A stretch of 64,000 nucleotides of DNA from Rhizobacter sp. AJA081-3. Lineage in GTDB: Bacteria; Pseudomonadota; Gammaproteobacteria; Burkholderiales; Burkholderiaceae_C. Under the pieces are notes generated by a model. The model saw only the letters and a program-made list of their open reading frames with translations. It ran no database searches and was not told the origin of the DNA. Every line of letters starts with the position of its first letter. The stretch's first letter is position 1. Shown here piece by piece: positions 52,801 through 61,692 of this stretch. The stretch spans positions 3,720,001-3,784,000 of the forward strand of contig NZ_CP059067.1 of NCBI RefSeq assembly GCF_017795745.1. Reading direction: 5' to 3'. A program made the position numbers and the translations under genes.

Positions 52801-55800
52801 GGCGGCGCAGGCACAGGAGAAGGTCACCGACCTCGTGCTGCTGGGCACACCGCTGTCGGCCGTCTCGCTGACCGCTTTGAGCGTGCAGCCCACCGCCGAC
52901 GCGCTGCGTCTGCTGCACCGCCTGATGCCGCCGCGCACCGAGGAAGCGGACGACGAAGACCTCGCCCTCGGCCGCGCGCTGGTGCAGGCGATGATGGATC
53001 TGACCGCGCTCGCCGATCCGGCCGCCGAACTGCGCCCGGCCAGCGTGCCGCCCGCGGCGCCGCGCGCCGGCCTCGCCGTGACCGCGCTGTTCGGCGAAGT
53101 CTCGGCCAGCCAGGTGGGCCAGGCCCTCACCGCCATCGTCGCCGCCGGCCTGGCGACACGCGCCCATGCCCGCAACACGCCGCTGCCGCCGCCCACCGGC
53201 GTGCACGCCGGGCTGCGCTGGGTGCTGCCGCCCAACAGCACAGGCACCGTCGCGGTCGAGGCCAGTGCACGGCTGCAGTTGTTCGCTTTCGATCTCGCCA
53301 GCGGCATCGACACCTCGCGCGTGCTGCGTGTGCAGCTGCGCCTCGGTGACCGCCTCGGCTGGCTGGCCTCCAGCCCCGATCTCGAGCTTCGCGCCGTGTC
53401 GGCCGACCTCACGCTGCCGCTGGACGGCAGCGCGGCGGGCGAGGCGCGGCTGGTGCTGCACGACGCGCGCGTGTTCGGCCAGTCCTGGGAAGCCCTCACC
53501 CTGGGCAACGTGCCCGGTGCCGTGCCGGTGCTGCCGGAGGCGCGCGTGCTGCTCGCCACCGCGGTGCAGCGCCTCACGGCCGATCTCACCGGCACGGCCT
53601 CGCTGGCGCTGAGCAACCTGCTCGCGGCGCTCGGCCTCACCGGCGCGAACGGTGGCGTGGTCGGCGATGCCGTCGACCAGCTCATCCACGACCCTGCCGG
53701 CCTGGTGCGCCAGCGCCTCGCCTCCGCCGGCCCGGCCATCGCGGCAGCGGTCGACTCGCTGCTCGGCCCGCTGGGCGCGAGCGTCGACCTGCCGGCACGC
53801 AGCGTGCGCGTGCAGGGCGGCTCCAGCACGGCCGGCCGCTTCGGCTGGCAGGCGGACCTGAGCGCCTCGCCGAACGCGCTGACCGGGCAGTTGCGCATCG
53901 GCCCCGATGCCGCCCTGCCCACGGTGGGCGGTCTGCAGGTGCAGCTCGACCTCGCCCCCCTGCGCGTGAGCCTGCGCTGGCACCAGCCCGGCGGCCGCAC
54001 CGATGCCGTGGCGCTGTGGCCCGCGCCGGATGCATCGGGCCTGGCGCGCATGCTGGCGCAATCGGCGCCGAGCCTGGCGGCCCATGTCGCACTCGAACTG
54101 ATGCGCCGTGCCGATGCGAGCGCACGCCCTGTCATCGACGCGATGCTGGATGCGCTGGGGCTGCTCTCCGGCGCGGCGAGCGACGCCGAACGTGCGCTGC
54201 GCCCGCTCGCCGGCCTGCTCAGCGATCCGGCCGGATGGCTGCGCAGCGCCGGCTCGCTGGCCGCGAACCCGGTGAAGATCCAGTCGCTGTTCGACGCGTT
54301 GCGACCCTTGATGGAGCTGCCGGGCGGCAACGGCACGCCGCTCGCGCTGGCCGGCGGCGTCAGCCTCGCGGTGGCCGCCGACGGACCTGGCGCACGACTC
54401 ACGCTGCAGGTCGACCCGAGCAGCTGGACGGCGCCGAACGGCGTCACCGCACGCCTTTCCGGCGGCATCGGCGCGAGCCTCACGGTCGGGCCGAGCGGCG
54501 CGCCGAGCGTCGGGCTCGAAACGTTTGTCGGCCTCGATGGCGGCACCCCCGGCCGGCAGGCGGTCTACGCGCGCGTCGGCAACGCGGGGCTCGAAGTCTT
54601 CCTGCGCCCCGCCACCGGTGCCGACATCCGATTGCTGCCCTTCGCCGGCCTCGGCTCGCTGTCCGACGCGGCCGCCGCGGCGCTGCCCTTCCTGCTCGAC
54701 CGCCTGGCCGAGATCGCCGGCACGCCGGGGGATCTGGTGCGCACCGTCGGCGATGCACTGGCACTGCGCAAGGGTGCGCCGACGAAGCAGTTCGACGCCG
54801 ATGCGCTGCGTGCCTGGGCCGCCAACCCGGTGGGCGCGCTCACCGCCGCCGTGCCCTCGATCGTCAGCACCGGCCTCGCCACCCTCGCCCCGCTGGTCGA
54901 CGACTTCCTGCCCGCGGGCGTGAGCGCCGCCGCATCGTCCAATCAGATCAGCATCACCGTCGAAGGTGTCACGCTGGCCTGGAACCCGTCGGCCGGCCGC
55001 GTGTCGCTGTCTGCGCCCTCGATCGCGGTGCCGGGCATCCAGACGCTCGGGGCCACGCTGGCGATCAGCGCCGCCGGGCTCGACGAACTGAGCCTCGCGA
55101 TCGGCCCGGCCGCGATTGACGCCGGCGGCGTGATGCTGCGGCCCTTCGCGAGTTTCGCCGCGGGCCTGAACCCGGCGGGCGGGCGCCGCGTGATGGTCGG
55201 CCTGTCGGCCAACGCCACGCAGCACTTCGCCGCACGCTGGACGCTGGACAGTGCGCAGTTCGACCTCGTCGCCAGCAACGGCGCGCTGGCCACCGCGGTC
55301 GCCACCGCCGACCCGGCGCAGGTGGCGCTGCGCATCGTCGAGGTGGTGGCCGACCTGGTGGCGGCCGTCGCGATGGCCCAGCAGGCGGTCAAGGACCTGC
55401 TCGACACCGATGTGGGCAACGGCGGCAAGGACGTGCGCTTCCTGCTGCAGGGCGTGGTGCTCGCCAACGTGCCGAATCCGACGCAGCTGATCGCCGGCGT
55501 GTTCAACCCGGCCACGCTGCTCGAGCGCGTGCACCGGCTGTTCGTCAACCTCGCCGGCGCCAGCCTGTCCTTCGACGTCGCCGACCTGCGGCTCAGCCTC
55601 ACAGAGGTCGACGATGTCGTCGGCCTGCAGGTCGGCGTAGTCGACCGCTTCGAACTGCTCAGCGGCGACGTGATGCTCTGGCTCGAGAACGACGTGCGCT
55701 GGATCTCGCCGCGCGACAACGACGACGGCGGCCTGTTCGTCGGCTTCCTGCCAACCACGCTGCCGCTGCGCTTCACGCCCAGCCTGGTGGTCAACGGCCT

Positions 55801-58800
55801 CGGCCTGCGCGTGGGCAAATCCTCCGGCCCGCTGCTCGACGCCGGCATCACACTGGAATCGATCGCGCTGCATGTCTATGCGGCCATCGACGGTAGCGGC
55901 GCGAAGAGCGGCGGCGTGCAACTGCAGTTTGCCAACCTCGCCGTCTCGGCCTCGGGCGCGCAGGGCGAGAACGGCATCGCGCAAGGGATCATGCGCGACA
56001 CCGGGCCGACGCCGCCCAAGCCGGCGTTCTCGCCGGCGCTGGCGATCCAGGCGCACAACGGCGGGGCGGTGCAGGTGTCGCTCTCTGCGGGCGACGGCAC
56101 CGGGCCGTGGTGGATCGCCATCCAGAAGGGCTTCGGCCCGCTCTACCTCGAGCAGATCGGCTTCGGCGCGACCATGCCGCAGGGCAGGCTGGAACGCATC
56201 TCGCTGCTGATGGACGGCTCGGTGTCGATGTTCGGCCTGACATGCGCGGTCGACGACCTGCAGATCACCTACATCGTCGGCAACAACGACTTCTTCAACC
56301 CGGCGAGCTGGGCGATCGACCTCGCTGGCCTGGCGGTGTCGGCCGACATGGCCGGCGTGTCGCTGGCCGGCGGGCTGCTCAAGCAGACCACGCCGCAGGG
56401 CATCGAGTACCTGGGCATGCTGCTCGGCCGCTTCGCGGTCTATGGCCTGACCGTGTACGGCGGCTACGGCGAGGGCGAGAGCAACGGCCAGAAGTTCACC
56501 GCCTTCTTCGCCATCGGCGCGGTCAACGGGCCGATCGGCGGGCCGCCGGCCTTCTTCCTCACCGGCATCGGCGGCGGCTTCGGCATCAACCGCCGGCTGG
56601 TCGTGCCCACCGAACTCTCCAACTTCGGCGACTACCCGCTGATCCAGGCACTGGACATCGCCGCCACGCCCAGCGACCCGATGACGCAGCTGCGCGCATT
56701 GGGCAACTACTTCCCGATGCAGAAGGGCACCTTCTGGTTCGCCGCTGGCATGTCGTTCAACAGCTTCGCGCTGGTCGACGGCATCGCGGTGGTCGGCGTG
56801 CAGGTGGGCGACGGGCTGGACATCAACCTGCTCGGCCTGGCGCGCATGGCGCTGCCACGGCCACAGGTGGCGCTGGTGTCGATCGAGCTCGCGCTGCTGG
56901 TGCGCTTTTCCAGCAGCGAGGGCGTGCTGTGGGTGCAGGGCCAGCTGACCGACAACTCCTGGCTGCTCTACCAGGACATCAAGCTCACCGGCGGCTTCGC
57001 CTACGTGATCTGGTTCAAGGGCGAGAAGGCCGGCGAGTTCGTGCTCAGCATGGGCGGCTACCACCCGGACTTCCACCGCGACGGCTACCCGGTGGTGCCG
57101 CGCCTGGGCCTGCGCTGGAGCATCGGCGACAACATCGTCATCAAGGCCGGCAGCTATTTCGCGCTGACCTCCGAAGCGCTGATGGCCGGCGGCGATTTCG
57201 AGGCCTCGGCGCATTTCGGCCCGGCGTGGGCGGAGGTGAAGTTCGGCGCCCACGGCATCGTCTTCTTCGACCCCTTCCACTACGACGTCAGCGCCTATGC
57301 GCGCATCGCCGCGGGCGTGACGATCGACACCTGGATCTTCGGCGAGATCACCATCTCGGTGAGCCTGGGCGCGCGCATCCACGTGCTCGGGCCGGAGTTC
57401 CGCGGCAGCGTCACCTTCGAGGTCGGCCCGATCGAGCTGACCTTCGAGTTCGGCGGATCCGAGAAGGCGCAGAAGCAGCCGATCAGCGCCGACGCCTTCA
57501 TCACCAAGTACCTGGAGGCCGCCGACAGCGGCAAGGCGCGCCCGCATGCGCTGATGACCAACACCGGCGCGCTGCCGGCCAAGGGCGAGGATTCGACGCC
57601 CGACGGCTCGTCGTCGCGGCCCTTCGTGGTGGTGGTCGAGTTCTCGATGACCTTCACCAGCACGGTGCCGACCACGCGCATCCACCGCATCCTCGCGCCG
57701 GCCGCCATCACCACCACGACGCACGCGCCGAGCCGCGCGATCGGCGTGGCGCCGATGGAGCGGTCGGACGTGGTGCCCACCATCCGCCTGACGTGGATGC
57801 GCGGCGGCGTGGCCCAGCCCTACCCCTTCATCGACACGGTGCGGCCCTTCGGCCGCTTCCCGGTGGGCGTGTGGGGCCCGCCGCAGGACGCCAACAACCG
57901 CCAGGTGCCCAAGGCCGAGATGCTGGAGGCGCTCAGCGAACTCGATCTCGTCTGCCGCGCCACGCCTTCGGGCGGCGGGCCGGAGATCCCGTACTACCAG
58001 GTCGAGATCAACAAGCGCCTGCCGCTGCCCTTCACGCGCAGCGCGCTCGACGTGGCGACGCTGCGCACGCTGGCCGACGACGTCACCACCCTGCTCGCGC
58101 AGGCCGGCGACACCGCCACGGCCTTCTCGGCGGCAGCGAAGTTCCTCAAGAGCAGTGCCACGCCGACCGCCCTGGCCGCATTGCGCGGCGAGCGCCAGGC
58201 ACCGCCCCGGCTGGGCACGCTGACCGAAGGCATCGAGACGCCGACCCAGACAACGATCCCCGAGATCGCGGAGCGGCCGCCCGCCAAGGTCTACGACCAC
58301 TTCATCGACGCACCGATCGCCGTGGGCCTGCTCTCCGGCGCGACGGTCGGCATCGCCGTGGCAGCGAAGGCGAAGACGACGGTGAAGGGCTCCGAGCGCG
58401 CCTGGCGCACGGCGCCGCCGACGCTCGCCGGCGTGGAAGCGCAACGCAGCCGCTCGGTCGCCGCGCGGCTGGTGCTCACCGACACGCCGGCACAGCCCAC
58501 GGCACGCAACGAACGCATCGCGCGCAGCGGCACGCTGGTGGCCGCGCAGAGCGTGCCGCCCACCGCCGTGGCGCATGGCGCGACGGCACTGGTCTCGCGC
58601 GCTGGCGCGGCGCTCGCGGCGCCGCTGGCCGACTTCAACACCGCCTTGACGGTGGGCCGGAATCCGCGCGCGGCCCGCGCCGCCGATGCCGGCGCGCCAC
58701 TGGCTGCCGGCCAGACGGTGGTGCTGAAGCTGCCCAACGCCCACGCCGATGCACTGCCCGACGGCGAGCGGCCGAAGCTTGCCGTGGCCGGCGCGCCCGC

Positions 58801-59668
58801 ACGTGTCGTGATGCTCGGCCATGCCGGCCGGCGTCTCGCCGACACGCTGCTCGGCCCCGGCCATCCCGCCAGCACGTTCGAGGTGCCGCGCGGCACCGAA
58901 CGAATCGTCGCCATCGGCCAGGGCAGCGCGGTGCGTGCCTCCCGCATCGGCCTGGCGGGCTGGTTTGCCGGGCTGCAGATGCCCTATGCCGGCCACGCCA
59001 CCGCCATCGGCCCGGGCTGCGTGGTGCATGCCAACGGCGAGCGCCTCGCGCTGCACCGCGAGCGGCTCGACGCCGGTTGGGTCAACGGCGCCGAACTCGC
59101 GCACGGCACCAGCACGCTGAGCACCACCTTCGCCGGCAAGCCGCGCACCGTGGTGGTCGTGCTCGACGACCCGGCCTCGGCAGGCGACAACCTCGACGGC
59201 CGCCAGCTGCTGCTCGGCCTGGATGGCGCCACCCGCGCGCTCGACCGCGCCGGCCGCGAGAAGCCGCCGGTGCTGCTGGCCATGGACAACCGCAGCGTGC
59301 TCGCCTACGACGTCGTGCCCGAGGGCGAGGCGCCGGTGGTGGTGACGATCGCCAGCCAGGACGGCTGGTCGCTGGTGGGCGTGATGGCCAGCGCCGAGCT
59401 CGATGCCACCGGCGCGGTGGCGCTGGTCTCCTCGCGCGGGCTCGACGCCGCGTTGCAGCCCTTCGCCACGACGAGCGCCACCGAGGTGGCCACGCCGAGC
59501 CGCCTCGCCTGGATCGGGCCGACGCGCAGCCGCGACGAGCGCACGACCGCCAAGGCACGCGCGCAGGGTGGCGTGGCCGTGGCGGCGCTGCTGCGCCGGC
59601 AGGCAGCCCGCATGACCGCGCCGGCGACCGATCGCACGAAGCCAGGCAAGACCGGAGGACGCCGCTGA
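49808..59668 (+). CDS. giant 3286-aa beta-rich protein with DUF6603-like segment
   Basis: 3286 residues with no signal peptide and no transmembrane helix. The first ~2100 residues are built from short amphipathic strands separated by Gly/Asp/Pro turns (repeating patterns such as TLTLGLRVDSG, LQLELAASG, ASLTVGPSG), consistent with a long beta structure. Residues ~900-1030 resemble an alpha/beta-hydrolase strand order (VAVGGAGHAA at the elbow, no Ser, then VLLGTPLSAV). Residues ~2110-2550 match my knowledge of the DUF6603 domain: FFLTGIGGGFGINRRLVV, YPLIQAL, FPMQKGTFWFAAGMSF, GGYHPDFHRDGYP (landmarks). The final ~700 residues are Ala/Arg/Pro-rich, with a beta tail. Function unknown. Both ends are stop/start overlapped (ATGA upstream, TGATG downstream). 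Confidence 0.85.
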   Translation: MSFGAGDLGVLGNLAKALGIFEADGSPNQGWFARPEDFLKNMLADPAQRDALIAFVDDAMGGADRSTEAGVVWLPIVDLADPPMSVAVTVDESQPDGLHIGLGLRFSTTDPASATTLAVPLFRAHKNGGPSVSQPLLLGSAGGRIRIGTSITVDDSPPVPGQARLGGIGIDVDLPTSPGDTKGPVFGLALTGLQLPGAPSPRDVRVSADGADELDDALLDLVMSLLKAQADALTADPKLAALAGLLGLKNGDAVPDFPITELPTRGVLAIADWVRGLLAQTGPRSDWLAHLATLIGGARVGDTVEFDLGDATLTLGLRVDSGPSGNTRLTPTLGLELGNDDARVEARAELCRIDLVTGAAFALPSLGLWAAAGRAASPILDITSPMPARADTLRIGFALDSERRLNFVLAADGVTLGAHDYATLDLTSPDAVMDAALDTVGDIANQLLAGLGDSLGVVRQLIGLDAPAGITAVTLPALMADPLPTIGGYWQQLVGVPAAANTVLEALRRALADASQAAATVLGDGTPGAPWRLPLIGPLQLELAASGSVLTIGVAGATSVDTLGQRCTVVETRLAAMLARIDLTARSASLLPGVEATLKVRERGVNPSRARLVLGDGIDLTAEHVGLRLAWSPSSGLACAVSAPALTLNSSGGTLPVSLPVIAADGSVTLPAEAWDGVEALVGHLGGLIGGFLGDVVQALGWAAEVAQAGGDAGSTARLRLAQLVAAPEAALRDWLPRLAMSDLGARALSLVADLFAGSGGNRGVLRGTGHPDDPYRLALAEALPNIAIWFPPQGLEPVLFSAPEALRAWHPGAPGLSPQALQAALRAEAGVAADVRALVEGRDIEAGLVALTQRWAGGDGRIVAPLLPPAGIEIRRIGLAASQLLEQLDLEDLTGRVPTTTVFVAIGAGAWPEAPAGRLVDLSTVGLDAAMFAAPAAATGDWFVALGTRGDCRLGGSSTDGTPEQAARLARVLDALADVSSDIALVAVGGAGHAAREAAQAQEKVTDLVLLGTPLSAVSLTALSVQPTADALRLLHRLMPPRTEEADDEDLALGRALVQAMMDLTALADPAAELRPASVPPAAPRAGLAVTALFGEVSASQVGQALTAIVAAGLATRAHARNTPLPPPTGVHAGLRWVLPPNSTGTVAVEASARLQLFAFDLASGIDTSRVLRVQLRLGDRLGWLASSPDLELRAVSADLTLPLDGSAAGEARLVLHDARVFGQSWEALTLGNVPGAVPVLPEARVLLATAVQRLTADLTGTASLALSNLLAALGLTGANGGVVGDAVDQLIHDPAGLVRQRLASAGPAIAAAVDSLLGPLGASVDLPARSVRVQGGSSTAGRFGWQADLSASPNALTGQLRIGPDAALPTVGGLQVQLDLAPLRVSLRWHQPGGRTDAVALWPAPDASGLARMLAQSAPSLAAHVALELMRRADASARPVIDAMLDALGLLSGAASDAERALRPLAGLLSDPAGWLRSAGSLAANPVKIQSLFDALRPLMELPGGNGTPLALAGGVSLAVAADGPGARLTLQVDPSSWTAPNGVTARLSGGIGASLTVGPSGAPSVGLETFVGLDGGTPGRQAVYARVGNAGLEVFLRPATGADIRLLPFAGLGSLSDAAAAALPFLLDRLAEIAGTPGDLVRTVGDALALRKGAPTKQFDADALRAWAANPVGALTAAVPSIVSTGLATLAPLVDDFLPAGVSAAASSNQISITVEGVTLAWNPSAGRVSLSAPSIAVPGIQTLGATLAISAAGLDELSLAIGPAAIDAGGVMLRPFASFAAGLNPAGGRRVMVGLSANATQHFAARWTLDSAQFDLVASNGALATAVATADPAQVALRIVEVVADLVAAVAMAQQAVKDLLDTDVGNGGKDVRFLLQGVVLANVPNPTQLIAGVFNPATLLERVHRLFVNLAGASLSFDVADLRLSLTEVDDVVGLQVGVVDRFELLSGDVMLWLENDVRWISPRDNDDGGLFVGFLPTTLPLRFTPSLVVNGLGLRVGKSSGPLLDAGITLESIALHVYAAIDGSGAKSGGVQLQFANLAVSASGAQGENGIAQGIMRDTGPTPPKPAFSPALAIQAHNGGAVQVSLSAGDGTGPWWIAIQKGFGPLYLEQIGFGATMPQGRLERISLLMDGSVSMFGLTCAVDDLQITYIVGNNDFFNPASWAIDLAGLAVSADMAGVSLAGGLLKQTTPQGIEYLGMLLGRFAVYGLTVYGGYGEGESNGQKFTAFFAIGAVNGPIGGPPAFFLTGIGGGFGINRRLVVPTELSNFGDYPLIQALDIAATPSDPMTQLRALGNYFPMQKGTFWFAAGMSFNSFALVDGIAVVGVQVGDGLDINLLGLARMALPRPQVALVSIELALLVRFSSSEGVLWVQGQLTDNSWLLYQDIKLTGGFAYVIWFKGEKAGEFVLSMGGYHPDFHRDGYPVVPRLGLRWSIGDNIVIKAGSYFALTSEALMAGGDFEASAHFGPAWAEVKFGAHGIVFFDPFHYDVSAYARIAAGVTIDTWIFGEITISVSLGARIHVLGPEFRGSVTFEVGPIELTFEFGGSEKAQKQPISADAFITKYLEAADSGKARPHALMTNTGALPAKGEDSTPDGSSSRPFVVVVEFSMTFTSTVPTTRIHRILAPAAITTTTHAPSRAIGVAPMERSDVVPTIRLTWMRGGVAQPYPFIDTVRPFGRFPVGVWGPPQDANNRQVPKAEMLEALSELDLVCRATPSGGGPEIPYYQVEINKRLPLPFTRSALDVATLRTLADDVTTLLAQAGDTATAFSAAAKFLKSSATPTALAALRGERQAPPRLGTLTEGIETPTQTTIPEIAERPPAKVYDHFIDAPIAVGLLSGATVGIAVAAKAKTTVKGSERAWRTAPPTLAGVEAQRSRSVAARLVLTDTPAQPTARNERIARSGTLVAAQSVPPTAVAHGATALVSRAGAALAAPLADFNTALTVGRNPRAARAADAGAPLAAGQTVVLKLPNAHADALPDGERPKLAVAGAPARVVMLGHAGRRLADTLLGPGHPASTFEVPRGTERIVAIGQGSAVRASRIGLAGWFAGLQMPYAGHATAIGPGCVVHANGERLALHRERLDAGWVNGAELAHGTSTLSTTFAGKPRTVVVVLDDPASAGDNLDGRQLLLGLDGATRALDRAGREKPPVLLAMDNRSVLAYDVVPEGEAPVVVTIASQDGWSLVGVMASAELDATGAVALVSSRGLDAALQPFATTSATEVATPSRLAWIGPTRSRDERTTAKARAQGGVAVAALLRRQAARMTAPATDRTKPGKTGGRR

Positions 59669-61692
59669 TGCCCAAGACTGGCCACTTCATCCTGCACAGC
59701 AACGTGATGCCGCCGGTCACGGCCGGCCGCTACGAGCTCGTCACCGAGCAGGTCGACCTGCCCTTCGACGTGGAGCCCGAGCACACGCACGTGCAGATTG
59801 CCGCCCCGCGCTACACGATGCCGACCGACCAGATCCTGTCGAGCTTCCCGCCCGCGAATGCGGAAGGCGCCTTCGGCGACAGGCTGCCGCAGATCGTGCT
59901 GAAGCGCCGCACCCTGCCCTGGGAGCGCAATCCGGCCGGGCTGGTGCAGACATCGGAGACGCCGTGGCTCGCGCTCGTCGTCGTGGCCGAGGGCGAGGCC
60001 ACGCTGTCCACCGCCACCGCGGCGCGCGACTGCGTGACGGCGGGCACCACGCTGCTCGACCCGGACGACAAGGACGTCGAGCAGGGCCTGTACCTCGCCG
60101 TCACCGAGACGGTGGTGAAGAAGATCTTCCCCTGCCAGGAGGACCTGCCGCTGCTCGCCCACGTGCGCGAGGTCGACGTCAATGACACCGAACTCGCCAA
60201 CGGCGACGACGACGGCTGGCTCGCCGTGGTGCTGGCCAACCGCCTGCCGGTGTTCGACGACGCGGCGGGCAAGGCGGTGCGCTACATGGCCTGCCTCGTC
60301 AACCTGGAAGGCCAGCTCGAAGCGCTGCCGAAGCCGCTGCCGCCGGTGGCGAGCTTCGAGTTCGCGCTCGCGCAGGACTGGAGCGTGCTCGCCAGCGTCG
60401 CGCCGGGCGGCGGGCCCGACCTGCATGTGCTGGGCAATGCGCAGCTCGGCAACGTGGTGCTGCCCGCCGCGGCCGGCCTGCAGGGTCAGCGGCCGCCGGG
60501 TGCGGCGGGCGCCGCCTTCGCTGCGGCCGGCGCGGCACAGGCGAAGCCGGTGGTCTCCATCGACGGCGCGGCGAAGATGGATCAGCCCGCTGTCAGCAAG
60601 CAGTGGAGCTCGGCCACCCAGAAGGTGGCCGCCGTGGCGCTCGACCCCGATGCCAAGCGACTGGTGCGCGACACCATGGCACAGGGCTTCCGCTTCCCCA
60701 TCGAGGCCTATGCGATCGAGAAGGTGCTGCGCTTCCCGGTGCTGGCGCACTGGTCGTTCACCACCAACGAGGGCGCCACCTTCGAGAAGCTGATGCAGGA
60801 GCTGGACGTCGGCCTGCTCGGCAGCGTGGCCGAGTTGCCGCCCAACACACCGGCCGCCGGCGCGCGGCCCGAGGTGGTGCAGACCGGGCACATCGGCCTC
60901 GGCCACCGCACGCGCCGCGGTGACCCGGTGCAGGCCTGGTACCGCGGGCCCTGCGTGCCCTTCCCGACCGCGCGCGACTCGACCTCGAAAGACGAACCAC
61001 TCGCCCTCGCCCATTCGGCCGATCAGCTGCGCCGCGTGATCCCCGACGGCCGCGAAGACCTGGCGCTGGCCGCCGCCTTCGAGATCGGCCGCCTGCTCGC
61101 GCTCTCGCAGCTGTCCGTCGTGTCGGCGCTTCTGCGTTTCCGCGGCGAGCAGTTCGGCGCCGGGCGTGTGCGCGAGGTGCTGGCGCAGTTGCTGCCCTTC
61201 GATCTGCCGGGCCTGGCTGGCGAGCGCGTCGACATGGGCCGTTTCGTCGCGCTGGAGGTGCTGAACGTGCTGTCGAAGAACACCGACCGCATGATCGGCC
61301 CGCTCCGACCAGTGGCCGATCCGGGCCGGCCGCTGCGCGTCAGCGGCGACCTCGACCAGCTCATCGCCACCGGCCTGGGCTTCGACCTTGCCGCGCTGCG
61401 CAAGCGTGCCGATGCGGTGGGCGTGCTCTCGGCGCTGGAGCAGACGAGCGTGCCAGTCGCGCTCCAACCCGGCCAGGCACCGAACGAGAAGCTGGTGGTG
61501 ACGGCACTGCAGGCTGCATTGCAGGGCGAGCTGCAGCGAACGCTGGGCGTGGCCGCGCCTGCGGTGCCCGGCGTCGTGCCGGACGTGGTGATCCGCGGTG
61601 CGCGCGGGCGGGCCGCTGCACCGCCGCCCGACGCACTCGATGCCCTGATCGCCGGTGCGCCGGCGGATGACGACGAAGAGGACAGGCCATGA
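59668..61692 (+). CDS. unknown 674-aa protein, cassette gene 3
   Basis: 674 residues; family not recognised. N-terminal half is beta-rich (AGRYELVTEQVDLPFDVEPE and PWLALVVVAEGEA as landmarks). A central Ala/Gly linker near 275-300 follows, and the last third is helical (AAAFEIGRLLALSQLSVVSAL) ending in an acidic tail, DDDEEDRP. No signal peptide. ACCGGAGGACGCCGCTG gives it a strong Shine-Dalgarno although its ATG lies inside the giant gene's stop (TGATG). Its own TGA overlaps the next ATG. Confidence 0.75.
   Translation: MPKTGHFILHSNVMPPVTAGRYELVTEQVDLPFDVEPEHTHVQIAAPRYTMPTDQILSSFPPANAEGAFGDRLPQIVLKRRTLPWERNPAGLVQTSETPWLALVVVAEGEATLSTATAARDCVTAGTTLLDPDDKDVEQGLYLAVTETVVKKIFPCQEDLPLLAHVREVDVNDTELANGDDDGWLAVVLANRLPVFDDAAGKAVRYMACLVNLEGQLEALPKPLPPVASFEFALAQDWSVLASVAPGGGPDLHVLGNAQLGNVVLPAAAGLQGQRPPGAAGAAFAAAGAAQAKPVVSIDGAAKMDQPAVSKQWSSATQKVAAVALDPDAKRLVRDTMAQGFRFPIEAYAIEKVLRFPVLAHWSFTTNEGATFEKLMQELDVGLLGSVAELPPNTPAAGARPEVVQTGHIGLGHRTRRGDPVQAWYRGPCVPFPTARDSTSKDEPLALAHSADQLRRVIPDGREDLALAAAFEIGRLLALSQLSVVSALLRFRGEQFGAGRVREVLAQLLPFDLPGLAGERVDMGRFVALEVLNVLSKNTDRMIGPLRPVADPGRPLRVSGDLDQLIATGLGFDLAALRKRADAVGVLSALEQTSVPVALQPGQAPNEKLVVTALQAALQGELQRTLGVAAPAVPGVVPDVVIRGARGRAAAPPPDALDALIAGAPADDDEEDRP

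Noticed and set aside
52052..59104. A 2350-codon open frame antisense to the giant gene
   Set aside because: Arg/Gln/Val/Gly-rich composition typical of antisense frames in high-GC DNA; no domain, no ribosome-binding site, and the plus-strand frame has coherent beta-rich sequence and coupled neighbours.
56107..59667. Open frame in another plus-strand phase that joins the 674-residue gene
   Set aside because: Before ATG 59668 its translation is Arg/Ala-rich without any fold signal; the TGATG junction and GGAGG site place the real start at 59668.
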